From Cloacibacillus evryensis DSM 19522 (GTDB lineage Bacteria > Synergistota > Synergistia > Synergistales > Synergistaceae): 64,000 nt of DNA. The DNA lies in NCBI RefSeq assembly GCF_000585335.1, contig NZ_KK073872.1, positions 254,001 through 318,000 on the forward strand. Direction: 5' to 3'. Below the pieces are notes generated by a model. The model was not told the DNA's origin, searched no databases, and was given only the letters and a program-made list of their open reading frames with translations. Each line of letters begins with the position of its first letter. The first letter of the stretch is position 1. A program made the position numbers and the translations under genes. This document shows positions 15,526-23,730 of the stretch, piece by piece.

Positions 15526-16941
15526 ATGTGGAAGGGCCGTTTTGCACAGGATACGGACGAAGCAGTCATAAACTTTACCCAGTCGCTGGACCTCGACTGG
15601 CGCATGGCCTTCGCGGACATCCGCGGGAGCGTCGCGCACGTGAGGATGCTGGCGCACACCGGGCTTCTCGACGCGAAAGAGGCCGAGACGATAGAAGAGA
15701 ACCTGCGCGGGATCGCGGAGGAGATCAGGAGCGGCGATTTCACGCCGAAGGTGTCGCTTGAGGACGTACACATGAACATTGAGTCGCGCCTCATCGAAAA
15801 GTGCGGCGCCACCGGCGCGCGCCTCCACATGGGGCGCAGCCGCAACGACCAGGTCAACACAACCGTGCGCCTATACCTGCGCAAAGAGCTGCTCGGCATC
15901 TGGGAGGGTCTTGAGTCGCTGATATCCGTGCTTATCAAAAAGGCCGAAGAGCAGGCCGACATCGTCGTTCCCGGCTACACACACCTTCAGCAGGCGCAGC
16001 CGATATCGATGGGGCAATTCTGGATGGCCCACGCGCAGGCCTTTATGCGCGACGCGAAGCGCCTGCTTGCCGCCTATGACTCCGTCGATGAATCGCCGCT
16101 CGGCTGCGGCGCGCTGGCCGGTTCCACCCTGCCGCTCGACCGCGAGTTCACGCGCGCCGACATGGGCTTCTCCCGCCTCACGGAAAACAGCATGGACACC
16201 GTCGCCCACCGCGACCATTTTATGGACATCCTCTACTTCGCCGCGGTCTTCGGAGGCCACGTCAGCCGCCTTTCAGAGGACCTTATCATCTACTTCACGA
16301 CTGAATTCGGCTGGGTCAAACTGCCGGATTCCTTCTGCACCGGCTCCAGCATCATGCCGCAAAAGAAGAATCCCGATGTGCTGGAGATACTGCGCGGCAA
16401 ATCGGGGCAGCTCTCCGGCGCGCTTGTCGACCTGCTGACGATGACTAAGGGCATCCCGCTCACCTACAACCGCGACCTGCAGGACGACAAGCGCAGCCTC
16501 TTCCGCACTCTCGACTGTCTCAACGGGATATTCTCCGTCCTCCCGGCGCTGCTCTCGCGGGTGGAGATCGATGAGGAAAAGGCCAACCGCGGCTTCGCCG
16601 ACGGCCTCATCCTCGCCACCGACGTCGCCGAATACCTTGTGCTGCGCGGCGTCCCCTTCCGCAGCGCCCACGAGAAAGTCGGCCACGCGGTGCGCTGGTG
16701 TATCGAAAACAACAGGCCGATGGACGGGCTGACGCTCGCCGAATGGCAGAGGCTGATACCCGAGGCGGAGGCCGGACTGCTCCCTCTGCTTTCGCCGCGC
16801 AGATCGATGGAACGCCGCGACACCGTCGGCGGCACCTCGCCGCGCCAGGTACGGGCGCAGATCGCGCGCGCGCGCGAAAGGCTCGCGGCATACGAAAGCG
16901 AGATGGCGGAATACGGGGACAAACTCCCCGATATGCTGTAA
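15526..16941 (+). CDS. argH: Argininosuccinate lyase
   Basis: 471 residues, normal for the family. The fumarase/aspartase-superfamily signature GSSIMPQKKNPD is present, with the catalytic-region motifs MGRSRNDQVNT, GYTHLQQAQP and GCGALAGSTLPLDR. It cleaves argininosuccinate to arginine and fumarate in the cytosol, the last step of arginine synthesis. ATG 15526 is preferred over TTG 15505 because GGAAGGAG lies between them as the ribosome site. No other arg genes are nearby. Confidence 0.96.
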   Translation: MWKGRFAQDTDEAVINFTQSLDLDWRMAFADIRGSVAHVRMLAHTGLLDAKEAETIEENLRGIAEEIRSGDFTPKVSLEDVHMNIESRLIEKCGATGARLHMGRSRNDQVNTTVRLYLRKELLGIWEGLESLISVLIKKAEEQADIVVPGYTHLQQAQPISMGQFWMAHAQAFMRDAKRLLAAYDSVDESPLGCGALAGSTLPLDREFTRADMGFSRLTENSMDTVAHRDHFMDILYFAAVFGGHVSRLSEDLIIYFTTEFGWVKLPDSFCTGSSIMPQKKNPDVLEILRGKSGQLSGALVDLLTMTKGIPLTYNRDLQDDKRSLFRTLDCLNGIFSVLPALLSRVEIDEEKANRGFADGLILATDVAEYLVLRGVPFRSAHEKVGHAVRWCIENNRPMDGLTLAEWQRLIPEAEAGLLPLLSPRRSMERRDTVGGTSPRQVRAQIARARERLAAYESEMAEYGDKLPDML

Positions 16942-16960
16942 AAAAACTTCGACATGACGA

Positions 16961-16988
16961 AAGGGGGCCTCGCTGAGGCTCCTTTTTT
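16961..16988 (+). terminator. Intrinsic terminator of argH
   Basis: Stem AAGGGGGCCTC / GAGGCTCCTT around a GCT loop with one bulge, followed by TTTTTT, 20 bases after the argH stop. Confidence 0.8.
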
Positions 16989-17114
16989 GTTCTCCGGCGC
17001 GAGGTCTTGCAAGCTTATGGAAATACAGCTTCTCACGACTGTGCCATATGTGTTGCCTGGTATGCGCTGAATCAAAAATGAAAAGCAAAAATTTATTATT
17101 TCCCTGAGCCGCTA

Positions 17115-17143
17115 TTGACATCTGAAAAGTCAAATGTTATAAG
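17115..17143 (+). promoter_or_regulatory. Sigma-70 promoter of the DUF4198 gene
   Basis: TTGACA (17115-17120), 17-base spacer, TATAAG (17138-17143). The -10 box runs into the 36-bp palindrome that starts at 17141, so repressor and polymerase would compete. Confidence 0.85.
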
Positions 17144-17176
17144 TTATTTAGTTAGCATATGCTAACTAAATAACTT
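17141..17176. promoter_or_regulatory. Perfect 36-bp palindrome, probable repressor operator
   Basis: Every base of 17141-17176 pairs with its mirror about a central GCATATGC. The core is TTAGTTAG-CATATG-CTAACTAA. It covers the end of the -10 box and the expected start site, and ends just before the ribosome site (CAGGAGG, 17177-17183). The half-site resembles DtxR/IdeR-type TTAGGTTAG boxes but with a different centre. A metal-responsive repressor is an inference supported by the downstream DUF4198 protein. Confidence 0.8.
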
Positions 17177-17194
17177 CAGGAGGTATTATATACT

Positions 17195-18118
17195 ATGGAA
17201 AGGCTGTTCAAAATGGCTGCGAAATATAAGTCGGGCGCGGGCGCTCTCGCCCTCATATGCGCGCTGTTCGTCTGCCCCCCGGCGGCGGATGCTCATTATT
17301 TCAGCGTCATACCAAAGGTCTCCCGCACAGGGGTAGGAAATGAACATTCCGTCATCGTCTCTTTTACACACATCACAAAGCAGGCCCAGTATGATTACAG
17401 CTTCATGAAGTTGGATCCCGACGCTGACATGCTGAACGGCAGGCTGATTTATAAGGATGGCACGGAGACAGACCTGACAAACCTCTTTGCCGCCTACGAC
17501 GACCCTGACGGCGACGAGGTCACGGGGATCGACTCCCGCCGCGCGGTCGCCCCGATCGGTAAGGAGGGGACGGTGATCGCCGCCTGCCGCACCAATCTGA
17601 ATATTCCGGGACAGATGGTCTATACGGGTTACAGCAAGCATATCTTCAACACCGCCGCCGACGGTCATTCAACGAAAGCGGCCGGGGGCGGCGAAGTGGC
17701 GGAGATCATTCCCCTGTCCGATCTCGCCATGGCCACAGTCGGCGTGCCGATCAAGTTCAAACTGCTCTATAAAGGGAGCCCGCGCGAGGGGGCGGAGATA
17801 GAATATGGAAATGAGACCACTCCCATCGTTAAGGGCGAGGAGGGGCCTGAAAATCTCAAAAAACTTGAGACGCCCAGCGATAAAGAAGGCATATTTACCT
17901 ATACTCCCGATTCCGCGGGAAGGAACACGGTCGCGGCAATGCTGGACCTGGGAAATAAGACCTATTGCTCGACGACGCTCTCCTTTGAAGCGAAGGAACG
18001 CTCCGGCGGAGGCAGCGGCGGCTGCAACGCCGCGTCGGCCTTGCCGGCCCTTCTTGTCCTCCTGGGGCTTTCCCTGGCGCCCGTGATAAAGAAGAGGATA
18101 AAGAACAACAAAAGGTAG
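17195..18118 (+). CDS. Secreted DUF4198-like protein with Synergist-CTERM tail
   Basis: 307 residues. The signal peptide appears to be cleaved after PPAADA (residue 33), leaving His34 (HYFSVIP) as the mature N-terminus, typical of DUF4198 proteins linked to Ni/Co and other metal uptake. The body (~34-265) is beta-rich: a first domain, then a carboxypeptidase-regulatory-like domain around IKFKLLYKGSPREGAEIEYG. The tail SGGGSGGCNAASALPALLVL, then a hydrophobic stretch and KKRIKNNKR, matches the Synergist-CTERM processing signal. It is probably surface- or membrane-anchored. Expression is likely tightly repressed through 17141-17176. The metal role is inferred. Confidence 0.8.
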   Translation: MERLFKMAAKYKSGAGALALICALFVCPPAADAHYFSVIPKVSRTGVGNEHSVIVSFTHITKQAQYDYSFMKLDPDADMLNGRLIYKDGTETDLTNLFAAYDDPDGDEVTGIDSRRAVAPIGKEGTVIAACRTNLNIPGQMVYTGYSKHIFNTAADGHSTKAAGGGEVAEIIPLSDLAMATVGVPIKFKLLYKGSPREGAEIEYGNETTPIVKGEEGPENLKKLETPSDKEGIFTYTPDSAGRNTVAAMLDLGNKTYCSTTLSFEAKERSGGGSGGCNAASALPALLVLLGLSLAPVIKKRIKNNKR

Positions 18119-18155
18119 GATCTGCCTGGCACAGGATGTTTCTGACGGTATCGCG

Positions 18156-18188
18156 CGGCGTCTCTTTACGTGAGAGGCGCCGTTTTTT
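18156..18188 (+). terminator. Intrinsic terminator of the DUF4198 gene
   Basis: GC-rich stem CGGCGTCTC / GAGA-GG-CGCCG with a two-base bulge, followed by TTTTTT. Confidence 0.75.
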
Positions 18189-18243
18189 GTGCGGCGGCGC
18201 GGTTTCGCCGTCTATATCGGGGGAACTCCCTGTCTCGGATAAC

Positions 18244-18272
18244 AAAAAAAGCGCCCCTCATTTGAGGGACGC
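18244..18272 (-). terminator. Intrinsic terminator of the deaminase gene
   Basis: On the minus strand: GCGTCCCTC (18272-18264), loop AAAT, GAGGGGCGC (18259-18251), then seven T. It lies 13 bases past the stop of the deaminase. Confidence 0.9.
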
Positions 18273-18284
18273 CGATATGCCTGA

Positions 18285-18833
18285 TCACATTCCGGGGTAG
18301 TCGAAGTCCTCCACCCGCATCTCTCCGTAGAGTTTTTCTATCTCCGCGATCTCTTTCCTCAGTTCGGCGGCGTTTTCCTGCTTCGCCGCCTCTTTTTTGA
18401 GGTAGTATTTGCGGAAGAACTTATTATCGTCCGTCGCGCCCTCCGCGCCGAAGAGCTCTTTGTACATCATGAGGTCGACGGGCATGCCGAACTCTTTTTC
18501 AACGTCGTCGTAGCCGAAGAGCACCCATATCTCGTGAAATCCGGCCCATGATATGGCCGAAATGCACATCGAACAGGGGTCGTGGCTGGCGACGAAGATG
18601 CACTTCGCGGGATCGGGGTGGCCCGGGGCGGCGAAGAAGCGCCGGATTGTGTCGATCTCGCCGTGATAGATGGGGTTTTCCCGGCGGTTATTGCTGCCCG
18701 CGGTTATCACCTGGCAGCTCTCCTTATCGAGCACGAGGCCGCCGAATACATGGTTGCCCGCCGCCACCTCTTTCTCCGTGAGCGGTATGAGGCTTTCTTT
18801 GATCGCTTTGAGTATCAGCTGTGGTTTGTTCAT
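18285..18833 (-). CDS. Nucleoside/nucleotide deaminase-family protein
   Basis: 182 residues with the zinc cytidine-deaminase fold. HGEIDTIRRFF gives the H-x-E proton shuttle and HDPCSMCISAISWAG the P-C-x2-C zinc ligands. An extra helical C-terminal stretch (~120-182, KKEAAKQENAAELRKEIAEIEKLYGEM) is unlike TadA or guanine deaminase. ATG 18833 follows AAAGGA by ten bases; the frame upstream to 18890 lacks a site. The true substrate (a free base, nucleoside or other amine) is unclear. It is the last of a minus-strand run with gspG and the cyclase. Confidence 0.82.
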   Translation of the reverse strand: MNKPQLILKAIKESLIPLTEKEVAAGNHVFGGLVLDKESCQVITAGSNNRRENPIYHGEIDTIRRFFAAPGHPDPAKCIFVASHDPCSMCISAISWAGFHEIWVLFGYDDVEKEFGMPVDLMMYKELFGAEGATDDNKFFRKYYLKKEAAKQENAAELRKEIAEIEKLYGEMRVEDFDYPGM

Positions 18834-18901
18834 TTTATCCACGTCCTTTACGTTGGCCGCCTGCCATGATCGGCAAGCTTTTCTGAGCACCGCGGTATTA
18901 T

Positions 18902-19345
18902 TTAATCCCAGTTCGCGATGTCGGCGTTGGCGCCGCTGCCGCCCTCCTGTCCGTCCGCGCCGTAGGATAGGATGTCCACGTCGCCGTGTTCTCCGGGCGC
19001 GGTGTAGACGAATTCGCGCCCCCAGGCGTCCTTCGGGACCTTTTTCATGTAGCCGCCCTTCTTGTAGTTGAGCGGTTCCGGCGGCATCGTCGGTTCTTTT
19101 ACAAGCGCCTCGAGTCCCTGGGAGGTGGTCGGATAGAATCCGTTGTCGAGATAGTAGAGGCCCAGCACCTGCTCTAACTGGGCGATCTGGGTCTGCGTCG
19201 TCTTGCGCTTCGCCTCGTCGCTCTGTCCCATGAGCCGCGGGCCGACGAGCGCCGATAACAGTCCTATGATAACGACTACGACCATTATTTCGATCAGGGT
19301 GAAGCCCCTTCTTTTTTTCATCAGTTTTTTGTTGTGATCTCTCAA
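18902..19345 (-). CDS. gspG: Type II secretion major pseudopilin-like protein (orphan)
   Basis: 147 residues. The prepilin signal is textbook: a basic leader, cleavage in RRG|FTLIE with the conserved Glu5, then a long hydrophobic helix. The globular part has the GspG marks YYLDNGFYPTTSQGLEALV, YMKKVPKDAWGREFVYTAPGEHG and DILSYGADGQEGG (calcium-loop region). I chose TTG 19345 because GGAGGTG lies six bases upstream; ATG 19321 is the alternative. No gspD, E, F or prepilin peptidase is in the window, so partners must be elsewhere. Confidence 0.85.
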   Translation of the reverse strand: MRDHNKKLMKKRRGFTLIEIMVVVVIIGLLSALVGPRLMGQSDEAKRKTTQTQIAQLEQVLGLYYLDNGFYPTTSQGLEALVKEPTMPPEPLNYKKGGYMKKVPKDAWGREFVYTAPGEHGDVDILSYGADGQEGGSGANADIANWD

Positions 19346-19406
19346 TATGTACACCTCCGGAGGTTTTTGGATATCGCCTATCGTCTCAATCTTACCCTTA
19401 CGGCCC

Positions 19407-20060
19407 CTATTTTTCAAGCACGGCCATGACGCGCACGGGCGCGCCGTCGGCTCCCTTGAGCGCCAGCGGCAGCGCGGTGAGGCAGAAGGGTACTTTGAAG
19501 GGGAGCTGGCACAGTCCGCGCAGGTTCTCCATAATGACCATGCCGCCGCCGAGAATTATCTTATGTATCGGGCACTCCTCGCTTTCGACGGGGTCGACCG
19601 ATATCGCGTCCACGCCGATCCCTTTGAGCCCGGCCTCCGTTAGGCGGCGCGCCGTCTCCTGCGAGAGGACGGGAAAATCTTTGAGGTAAGCGCCGCTGCC
19701 CATTTTATCCTCGAAGCCGGTGTGGAGCAGCAGAAAATCCGCCGCCGCCATCTCCTCCTTCGTGAGGCCCAGGTCGGCGCTCTCGATCTCACGGCCCGCG
19801 CGGCCGCTTACGTCCACGATCACCGCGAATCCGAAGAAGGTATCGTTCGGCAGCTCGTCAAGGCGCGCGCCGTCCGCGAGCATGTGGGCCGGCGCGTCCA
19901 TGTGGGTGCCGGTGTGCGACGACATCGTGATCTTTTTCGTGCGGAATCCCGCGTCGGACATCTCCGCGAATTCTTCGACCACGGGAGAGATATCCCCCGG
20001 AAACACCTGCATAGAATCCTCGATCGGCCTGCCTAAGTCTATTACGCGCAAATCGTCCAT
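19407..20060 (-). CDS. Cyclase-family (kynurenine formamidase-like) metal hydrolase
   Basis: 217 residues. It contains the family motif SSHTGTHMDAPAHM (HxGTHxDxPxH), which binds the catalytic Zn/Mn, and a late PCPIHKIILGGG-like segment (ECPIHKIILGGGMVIMENL). Such enzymes hydrolyse N-formylkynurenine, isatin or other cyclic amides. The start is uncertain: ATG 20060 abuts the ribosome site GGGGAGG, and TTG 20051 has better spacing. In an amino-acid fermenter a role in tryptophan catabolism is plausible but not shown. Confidence 0.83.
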   Translation of the reverse strand: MDDLRVIDLGRPIEDSMQVFPGDISPVVEEFAEMSDAGFRTKKITMSSHTGTHMDAPAHMLADGARLDELPNDTFFGFAVIVDVSGRAGREIESADLGLTKEEMAAADFLLLHTGFEDKMGSGAYLKDFPVLSQETARRLTEAGLKGIGVDAISVDPVESEECPIHKIILGGGMVIMENLRGLCQLPFKVPFCLTALPLALKGADGAPVRVMAVLEK

Positions 20061-20220
20061 CCTCCCCTGGGTGAGACGCGGAGTATATAATATGGCTTTA
20101 CCGGACCGTCCGGGACAATATTCGGCCTTTTTCGCATCCGGCAGCATATTTGATAAATCCGCTGACCATAGTATAATTAAAAAGTTATGGCTAAGCTACA
20201 AGAACTTGGAGGAATTTCAG

Positions 20221-22197
20221 TTGCTCACCTTTTTAATCGCTTCACTTATATTTCTTTTGACGATGACGTCGGACAACGCCTTCGCCGCGGACGGCCTGCG
20301 CTTCGACGTGGCGGTGATCGGCGCCGGGACCGGCGGTTCGGCGGCGGCGATCCAGGCGGCGCGTATGGGGATGGATGTCGCGCTCATCGAGGAATCGGAC
20401 TGGATCGGCGGCCAGATGACGGGAGCCGCGGTCTCGACTATGGACGACGTGCGCCGGACGCGCACGGGCATATACAATGAGTTTATCACGCGTGTGCGGG
20501 ACTATTACGCAATGCGCAATACCCCGGTCAACGTCTGTTACTGGGGCTCGGATACGATCGCCTTTGAACCGTGGGTGGGACGGAAGATACTTACGGACAT
20601 GATAAAGGAGAGCGGAAAGGTAACGCTCTTTCTCGAAGCGCGCGTGCTTAAAGTAAAGACCGAGAAGAACCGCGTCGTTTCCGCCGTCATTGAAAGCGGC
20701 GGCGAGAAGACGACGGTGACGGCCAAGGTCTTCATCGACGCCACGGAGACCGGCGACTTCATCCCGCTCACCGGCGCGCGCTACCGTGTTGGCAACAGCA
20801 TCGCGCCGAAGATCGATAAAGAGAGTGTGATCCAGGATATCACCTATGTGGCGGTGGTAAAGAAATATCCCGACGGGCTGCCGCCGGAGCTGAAGCTGAC
20901 AAAGCGCCCCCCAGGATACGAAGACTATCTGCCCCATTTCCGCAAGGTGATAACAAAAGACGGCGACTGGTGGCCCGGAGAGTATCCCTTCAACGTGCCG
21001 GTGCATAACGCCTACCGCGCGATGCCTGATACGACAAACCCGGACCGTGAAAAAATAGACGGCGGGGTTTCATCCACATGGCCGCTCATAACCCGTACCG
21101 GCGTAAACTGGGCGAACGACTATCCCGGCAGGAAGTATGGCGAGGCGGGGATGTCGGTGAAGTACCTTGAAGACAAAAAGTTCCGCCGCGAGGCGGAGCG
21201 TCGGGCGATGGCAGAGACTCTCGCTTTCATATTCTATATGCAGACGGAACTCGGACTGGAGGACTGGTCGGTGGACGACCGGCAGGGGTACGGCAAGTAC
21301 TTCAGCAACAACTGGCAGGAGTGGAAGGAGATGCCAGACGAATTTTCCTCCGTGCTGATACATTTCCCCCCCTTCCCCTATGTGCGCGAGAGCCGCCGCA
21401 TTGTCGGCGTCACGACGATGACGGTCAAGGATGTGGAGCGCGACCGGGTGCTGAGGCGCATGCTCAAGACGAATCCGGACAGTATCGCGCTCGGCGAGTA
21501 CCCGACCGATATCCACGGCCTGCGTGAGCCACAGTATCTTGACAGGGACCTCGGCGAGCGAGCGGATGAGATACCGGCCGACAGCGAATGGAAGGGCGGC
21601 CTTTTTCAGATACCGCTGGGAGTGCTTGTCCCCGAAAAGGTGGACGGACTGCTGGCCGCGGAGAAAAACATCTCCGTATCGCGCATCGTCAACGGCTCGA
21701 CGCGCCTGCAGCCGGTCACAATGCTGACGGGGCAGGCCGCCGGCGCGCTCGCCGCGGAGTCGGTCAGGCAAAATACCGCGCCGCGCAAGGTGCGCCCGCT
21801 CGACGTCCAGTGGCGGCTCCTGGGGGCGAAGGACAAACTCTCCCTCTTCAATTTTGACGACGTGCCGGTGGAATCGCTCTGGTGGCGCGGCGTTGAGCTT
21901 TCGGTGATATATGATTACATGGACCCCGCCTCGGAAACGATATATGGCGTGGATCAGGAGATGCACTGGCTGGAGGTGCGCGACGCCTTCCGCCGCGCCT
22001 TCGGACGGCTGGAGTTCCCGGCGCGCGAATATGAGGCGACGGTGACCCTTGACGAATTCAGCGGTTGGCTCCGCGAGCTCTTCGGAGCGGACGCGGAGCG
22101 GTATAAAAGCGTCCTCGAGCGTTTCAGCGGCGGCGAAGTGATGAAAAAGGGGCAGCTTGCCGCCGCCGTCGCCGAGATCAAACTTCTTAAAGATTGA
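20221..22197 (+). CDS. Exported FAD-dependent oxidoreductase
   Basis: 658 residues. TTG 20221 follows GGAGGAA by six bases and gives a good signal peptide (LTFLIASLIFLLTMTSDNAFAADG). The much longer open frame upstream to 19720 is antisense to the cyclase. The FAD_oxidored Rossmann site is VAVIGAGTGGSAAAIQAARMG with ESDWIGGQMTGA, and IDATETGDFIPLTGARYRVG is the second typical motif. Late motifs (VNGSTRLQPVTMLTGQAAGALA) are also typical. Substrate unknown. It lies directly upstream of a split UxaA-type dehydratase, suggesting one catabolic unit. Confidence 0.85.
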   Translation: MLTFLIASLIFLLTMTSDNAFAADGLRFDVAVIGAGTGGSAAAIQAARMGMDVALIEESDWIGGQMTGAAVSTMDDVRRTRTGIYNEFITRVRDYYAMRNTPVNVCYWGSDTIAFEPWVGRKILTDMIKESGKVTLFLEARVLKVKTEKNRVVSAVIESGGEKTTVTAKVFIDATETGDFIPLTGARYRVGNSIAPKIDKESVIQDITYVAVVKKYPDGLPPELKLTKRPPGYEDYLPHFRKVITKDGDWWPGEYPFNVPVHNAYRAMPDTTNPDREKIDGGVSSTWPLITRTGVNWANDYPGRKYGEAGMSVKYLEDKKFRREAERRAMAETLAFIFYMQTELGLEDWSVDDRQGYGKYFSNNWQEWKEMPDEFSSVLIHFPPFPYVRESRRIVGVTTMTVKDVERDRVLRRMLKTNPDSIALGEYPTDIHGLREPQYLDRDLGERADEIPADSEWKGGLFQIPLGVLVPEKVDGLLAAEKNISVSRIVNGSTRLQPVTMLTGQAAGALAAESVRQNTAPRKVRPLDVQWRLLGAKDKLSLFNFDDVPVESLWWRGVELSVIYDYMDPASETIYGVDQEMHWLEVRDAFRRAFGRLEFPAREYEATVTLDEFSGWLRELFGADAERYKSVLERFSGGEVMKKGQLAAAVAEIKLLKD

Positions 22198-22207
22198 GGG
22201 TAATATT

Positions 22208-22498
22208 TTGGCACAGATAAAGATAGACGCGATCCTCATATCCATCCGCGACTCGGTCGCGACAGTGAACCGCTCCGTGAAGAGGGGCGAAGTGCTGGCC
22301 TACATGAACGGCGGCGACCTGATGGAGATAACCGCCGACGACGACATCCCCATATATCATAAGATAGCGCTGGTGTCCGTTCCAAAGGGAGCGCCCGTCT
22401 TCAAATATGGCGAAAAAATCGGCCGCGCGACGCGGGACATCCCCGCCGGGGCCCATGTACACAGCCACAACCTGACCGACATCGGAGAGGAGCGCTGA
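22208..22498 (+). CDS. UxaA-family dehydratase/lyase, small (SAF-domain) subunit
   Basis: 96 residues, essentially one SAF domain. In single-chain altronate and galactarate dehydratases this is the N-terminal domain. TTG 22208 has GAGGG seven bases upstream. It ends in HVHSHNLTDI, the usual conserved motif of the small part. It overlaps the next gene (stop 22498, start 22500) by frame contact. A separate small subunit is the arrangement of (2R)-sulfolactate sulfo-lyase SuyA, so a sulfonate lyase or another hydroxyacid dehydratase are both possible. Confidence 0.85.
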   Translation: MAQIKIDAILISIRDSVATVNRSVKRGEVLAYMNGGDLMEITADDDIPIYHKIALVSVPKGAPVFKYGEKIGRATRDIPAGAHVHSHNLTDIGEER

Positions 22499-22499
22499 G

Positions 22500-23663
22500 A
22501 TGAAGTTTCTCGGATACCGGCGGCCGGGCGGCCGTACAGGAGTGCGCAACCTCGTGGCGGTCATGCCCGGCGTGCTCTGCTCCTCGGCGGCGGCCCGGAA
22601 GATCGCCGACGCCGTCCCCGGCACGACCTTTCTCTACAACCATAACGGCTGCGGACAATCGCCGTCTGATACGGAACATACTCTGGAGATACTTTCCGGC
22701 CTTATCGCGAACGGCAACGTCTACGGCGCGCTCATCGTCGGCCTCGGCTGCGAGGCGACGCAGCGGGAGCTCTATCTGGCGGCGGTCTCGGCGAAGAGCG
22801 ACAAACCGCTGCATTACATCTCCATCCATGAGGAGGGAGGCATAGGCGGAGCGGTCGCGGCTGGGATAAAAATTGCCGAAAAGCTTGTCGAAGAGGCGCG
22901 GAAGCTGAAGCGCGAAGAGATCGACATCTCGGAGCTGATCGTCGGCCTTGAGTGCGGCGGTTCGGACCCCACCTCGGGCATATCGGCCAACGTGGTGCTT
23001 GGCGACCTCTCCGACCGCCTCGTCGACCTGGGGGCGGCGGTCGTGATAAGCGAGACCTCCGAAGCGATCGGCGCGGAGAATATCCTGCTCGCGCGCGGCC
23101 GGACGCCGGAGATCGGCCGCCGCCTCTGCGAGATGACGGCACGGTGGGACCGTGACATAAAAGAACAGACCGGCGCCGACATCCGGCTGACTAACCCTAC
23201 GCCTGGCAATATCGCCGCCGGGCTCACGACGCTTTCGGAAAAATCCCTCGGCTGCATACACAAGAGCGGCACGCGTCCCTTTGAGGGAGTGCTCGCCGCG
23301 GGGGAATACATAAAGGGGCGGGGCCTCTATTATATGGATACCACGGCCTACGACTGCGGATCGATAACCGCGAAAATCGCGGGCGGCGCTCAGTTGGTGG
23401 CCTTTACCACCGGGATGGGAAACCCCATCGGCAGCCCCGTCGCGCCGGTGATAAAGATCACCGGCAACCACGCCACCTTTGAAAAACACAACGACATGAT
23501 AGATTTCGATACCTCAGCGAGCCTCAGCGGTGAAAAAAGCGTTGAAGAGCTTGGGGAGGAGCTGTTGGATTTCACGCTCTCGGTCTGCTGCGGCAGAGAG
23601 ACCAAGGCTGAGATCAACGAGGCCGGAGTCGTTTTTGTAAATCAGCGCCACAGCTGCGGCTAG
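22500..23663 (+). CDS. UxaA-family dehydratase/lyase, large subunit
   Basis: 387 residues. Motifs of the altronate/galactarate dehydratase core: FLGYRRPGGRTGVRNLVAVMP at the start, YNHNGCGQSP, GLGCEA, GLECGGSDPTSGISANVVLG and GMGNPIGSPVAPVIKITGN. The conserved cysteines suit the iron-dependent lyase centre of this family. With the 96-residue partner it makes a two-subunit enzyme like SuyAB (sulfolactate) or UxaA-type sugar-acid dehydratases. The downstream TRAP binding proteins, which usually carry organic acids or sulfonates, fit such a substrate, but it cannot be named. Confidence 0.87.
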   Translation: MKFLGYRRPGGRTGVRNLVAVMPGVLCSSAAARKIADAVPGTTFLYNHNGCGQSPSDTEHTLEILSGLIANGNVYGALIVGLGCEATQRELYLAAVSAKSDKPLHYISIHEEGGIGGAVAAGIKIAEKLVEEARKLKREEIDISELIVGLECGGSDPTSGISANVVLGDLSDRLVDLGAAVVISETSEAIGAENILLARGRTPEIGRRLCEMTARWDRDIKEQTGADIRLTNPTPGNIAAGLTTLSEKSLGCIHKSGTRPFEGVLAAGEYIKGRGLYYMDTTAYDCGSITAKIAGGAQLVAFTTGMGNPIGSPVAPVIKITGNHATFEKHNDMIDFDTSASLSGEKSVEELGEELLDFTLSVCCGRETKAEINEAGVVFVNQRHSCG

Positions 23664-23730
23664 ATGGGGCGTGCGTGCGCCTCCGGCAGCGCCGCCGGAG
23701 GCCGCGCCCATCCGACGCGGCGTTCGGCGG

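Noticed and set aside
19720-20220. N-terminal extension of the FAD oxidoreductase
   Set aside because: This part is antisense to the cyclase gene. A good ribosome site and signal peptide place the start at TTG 20221.
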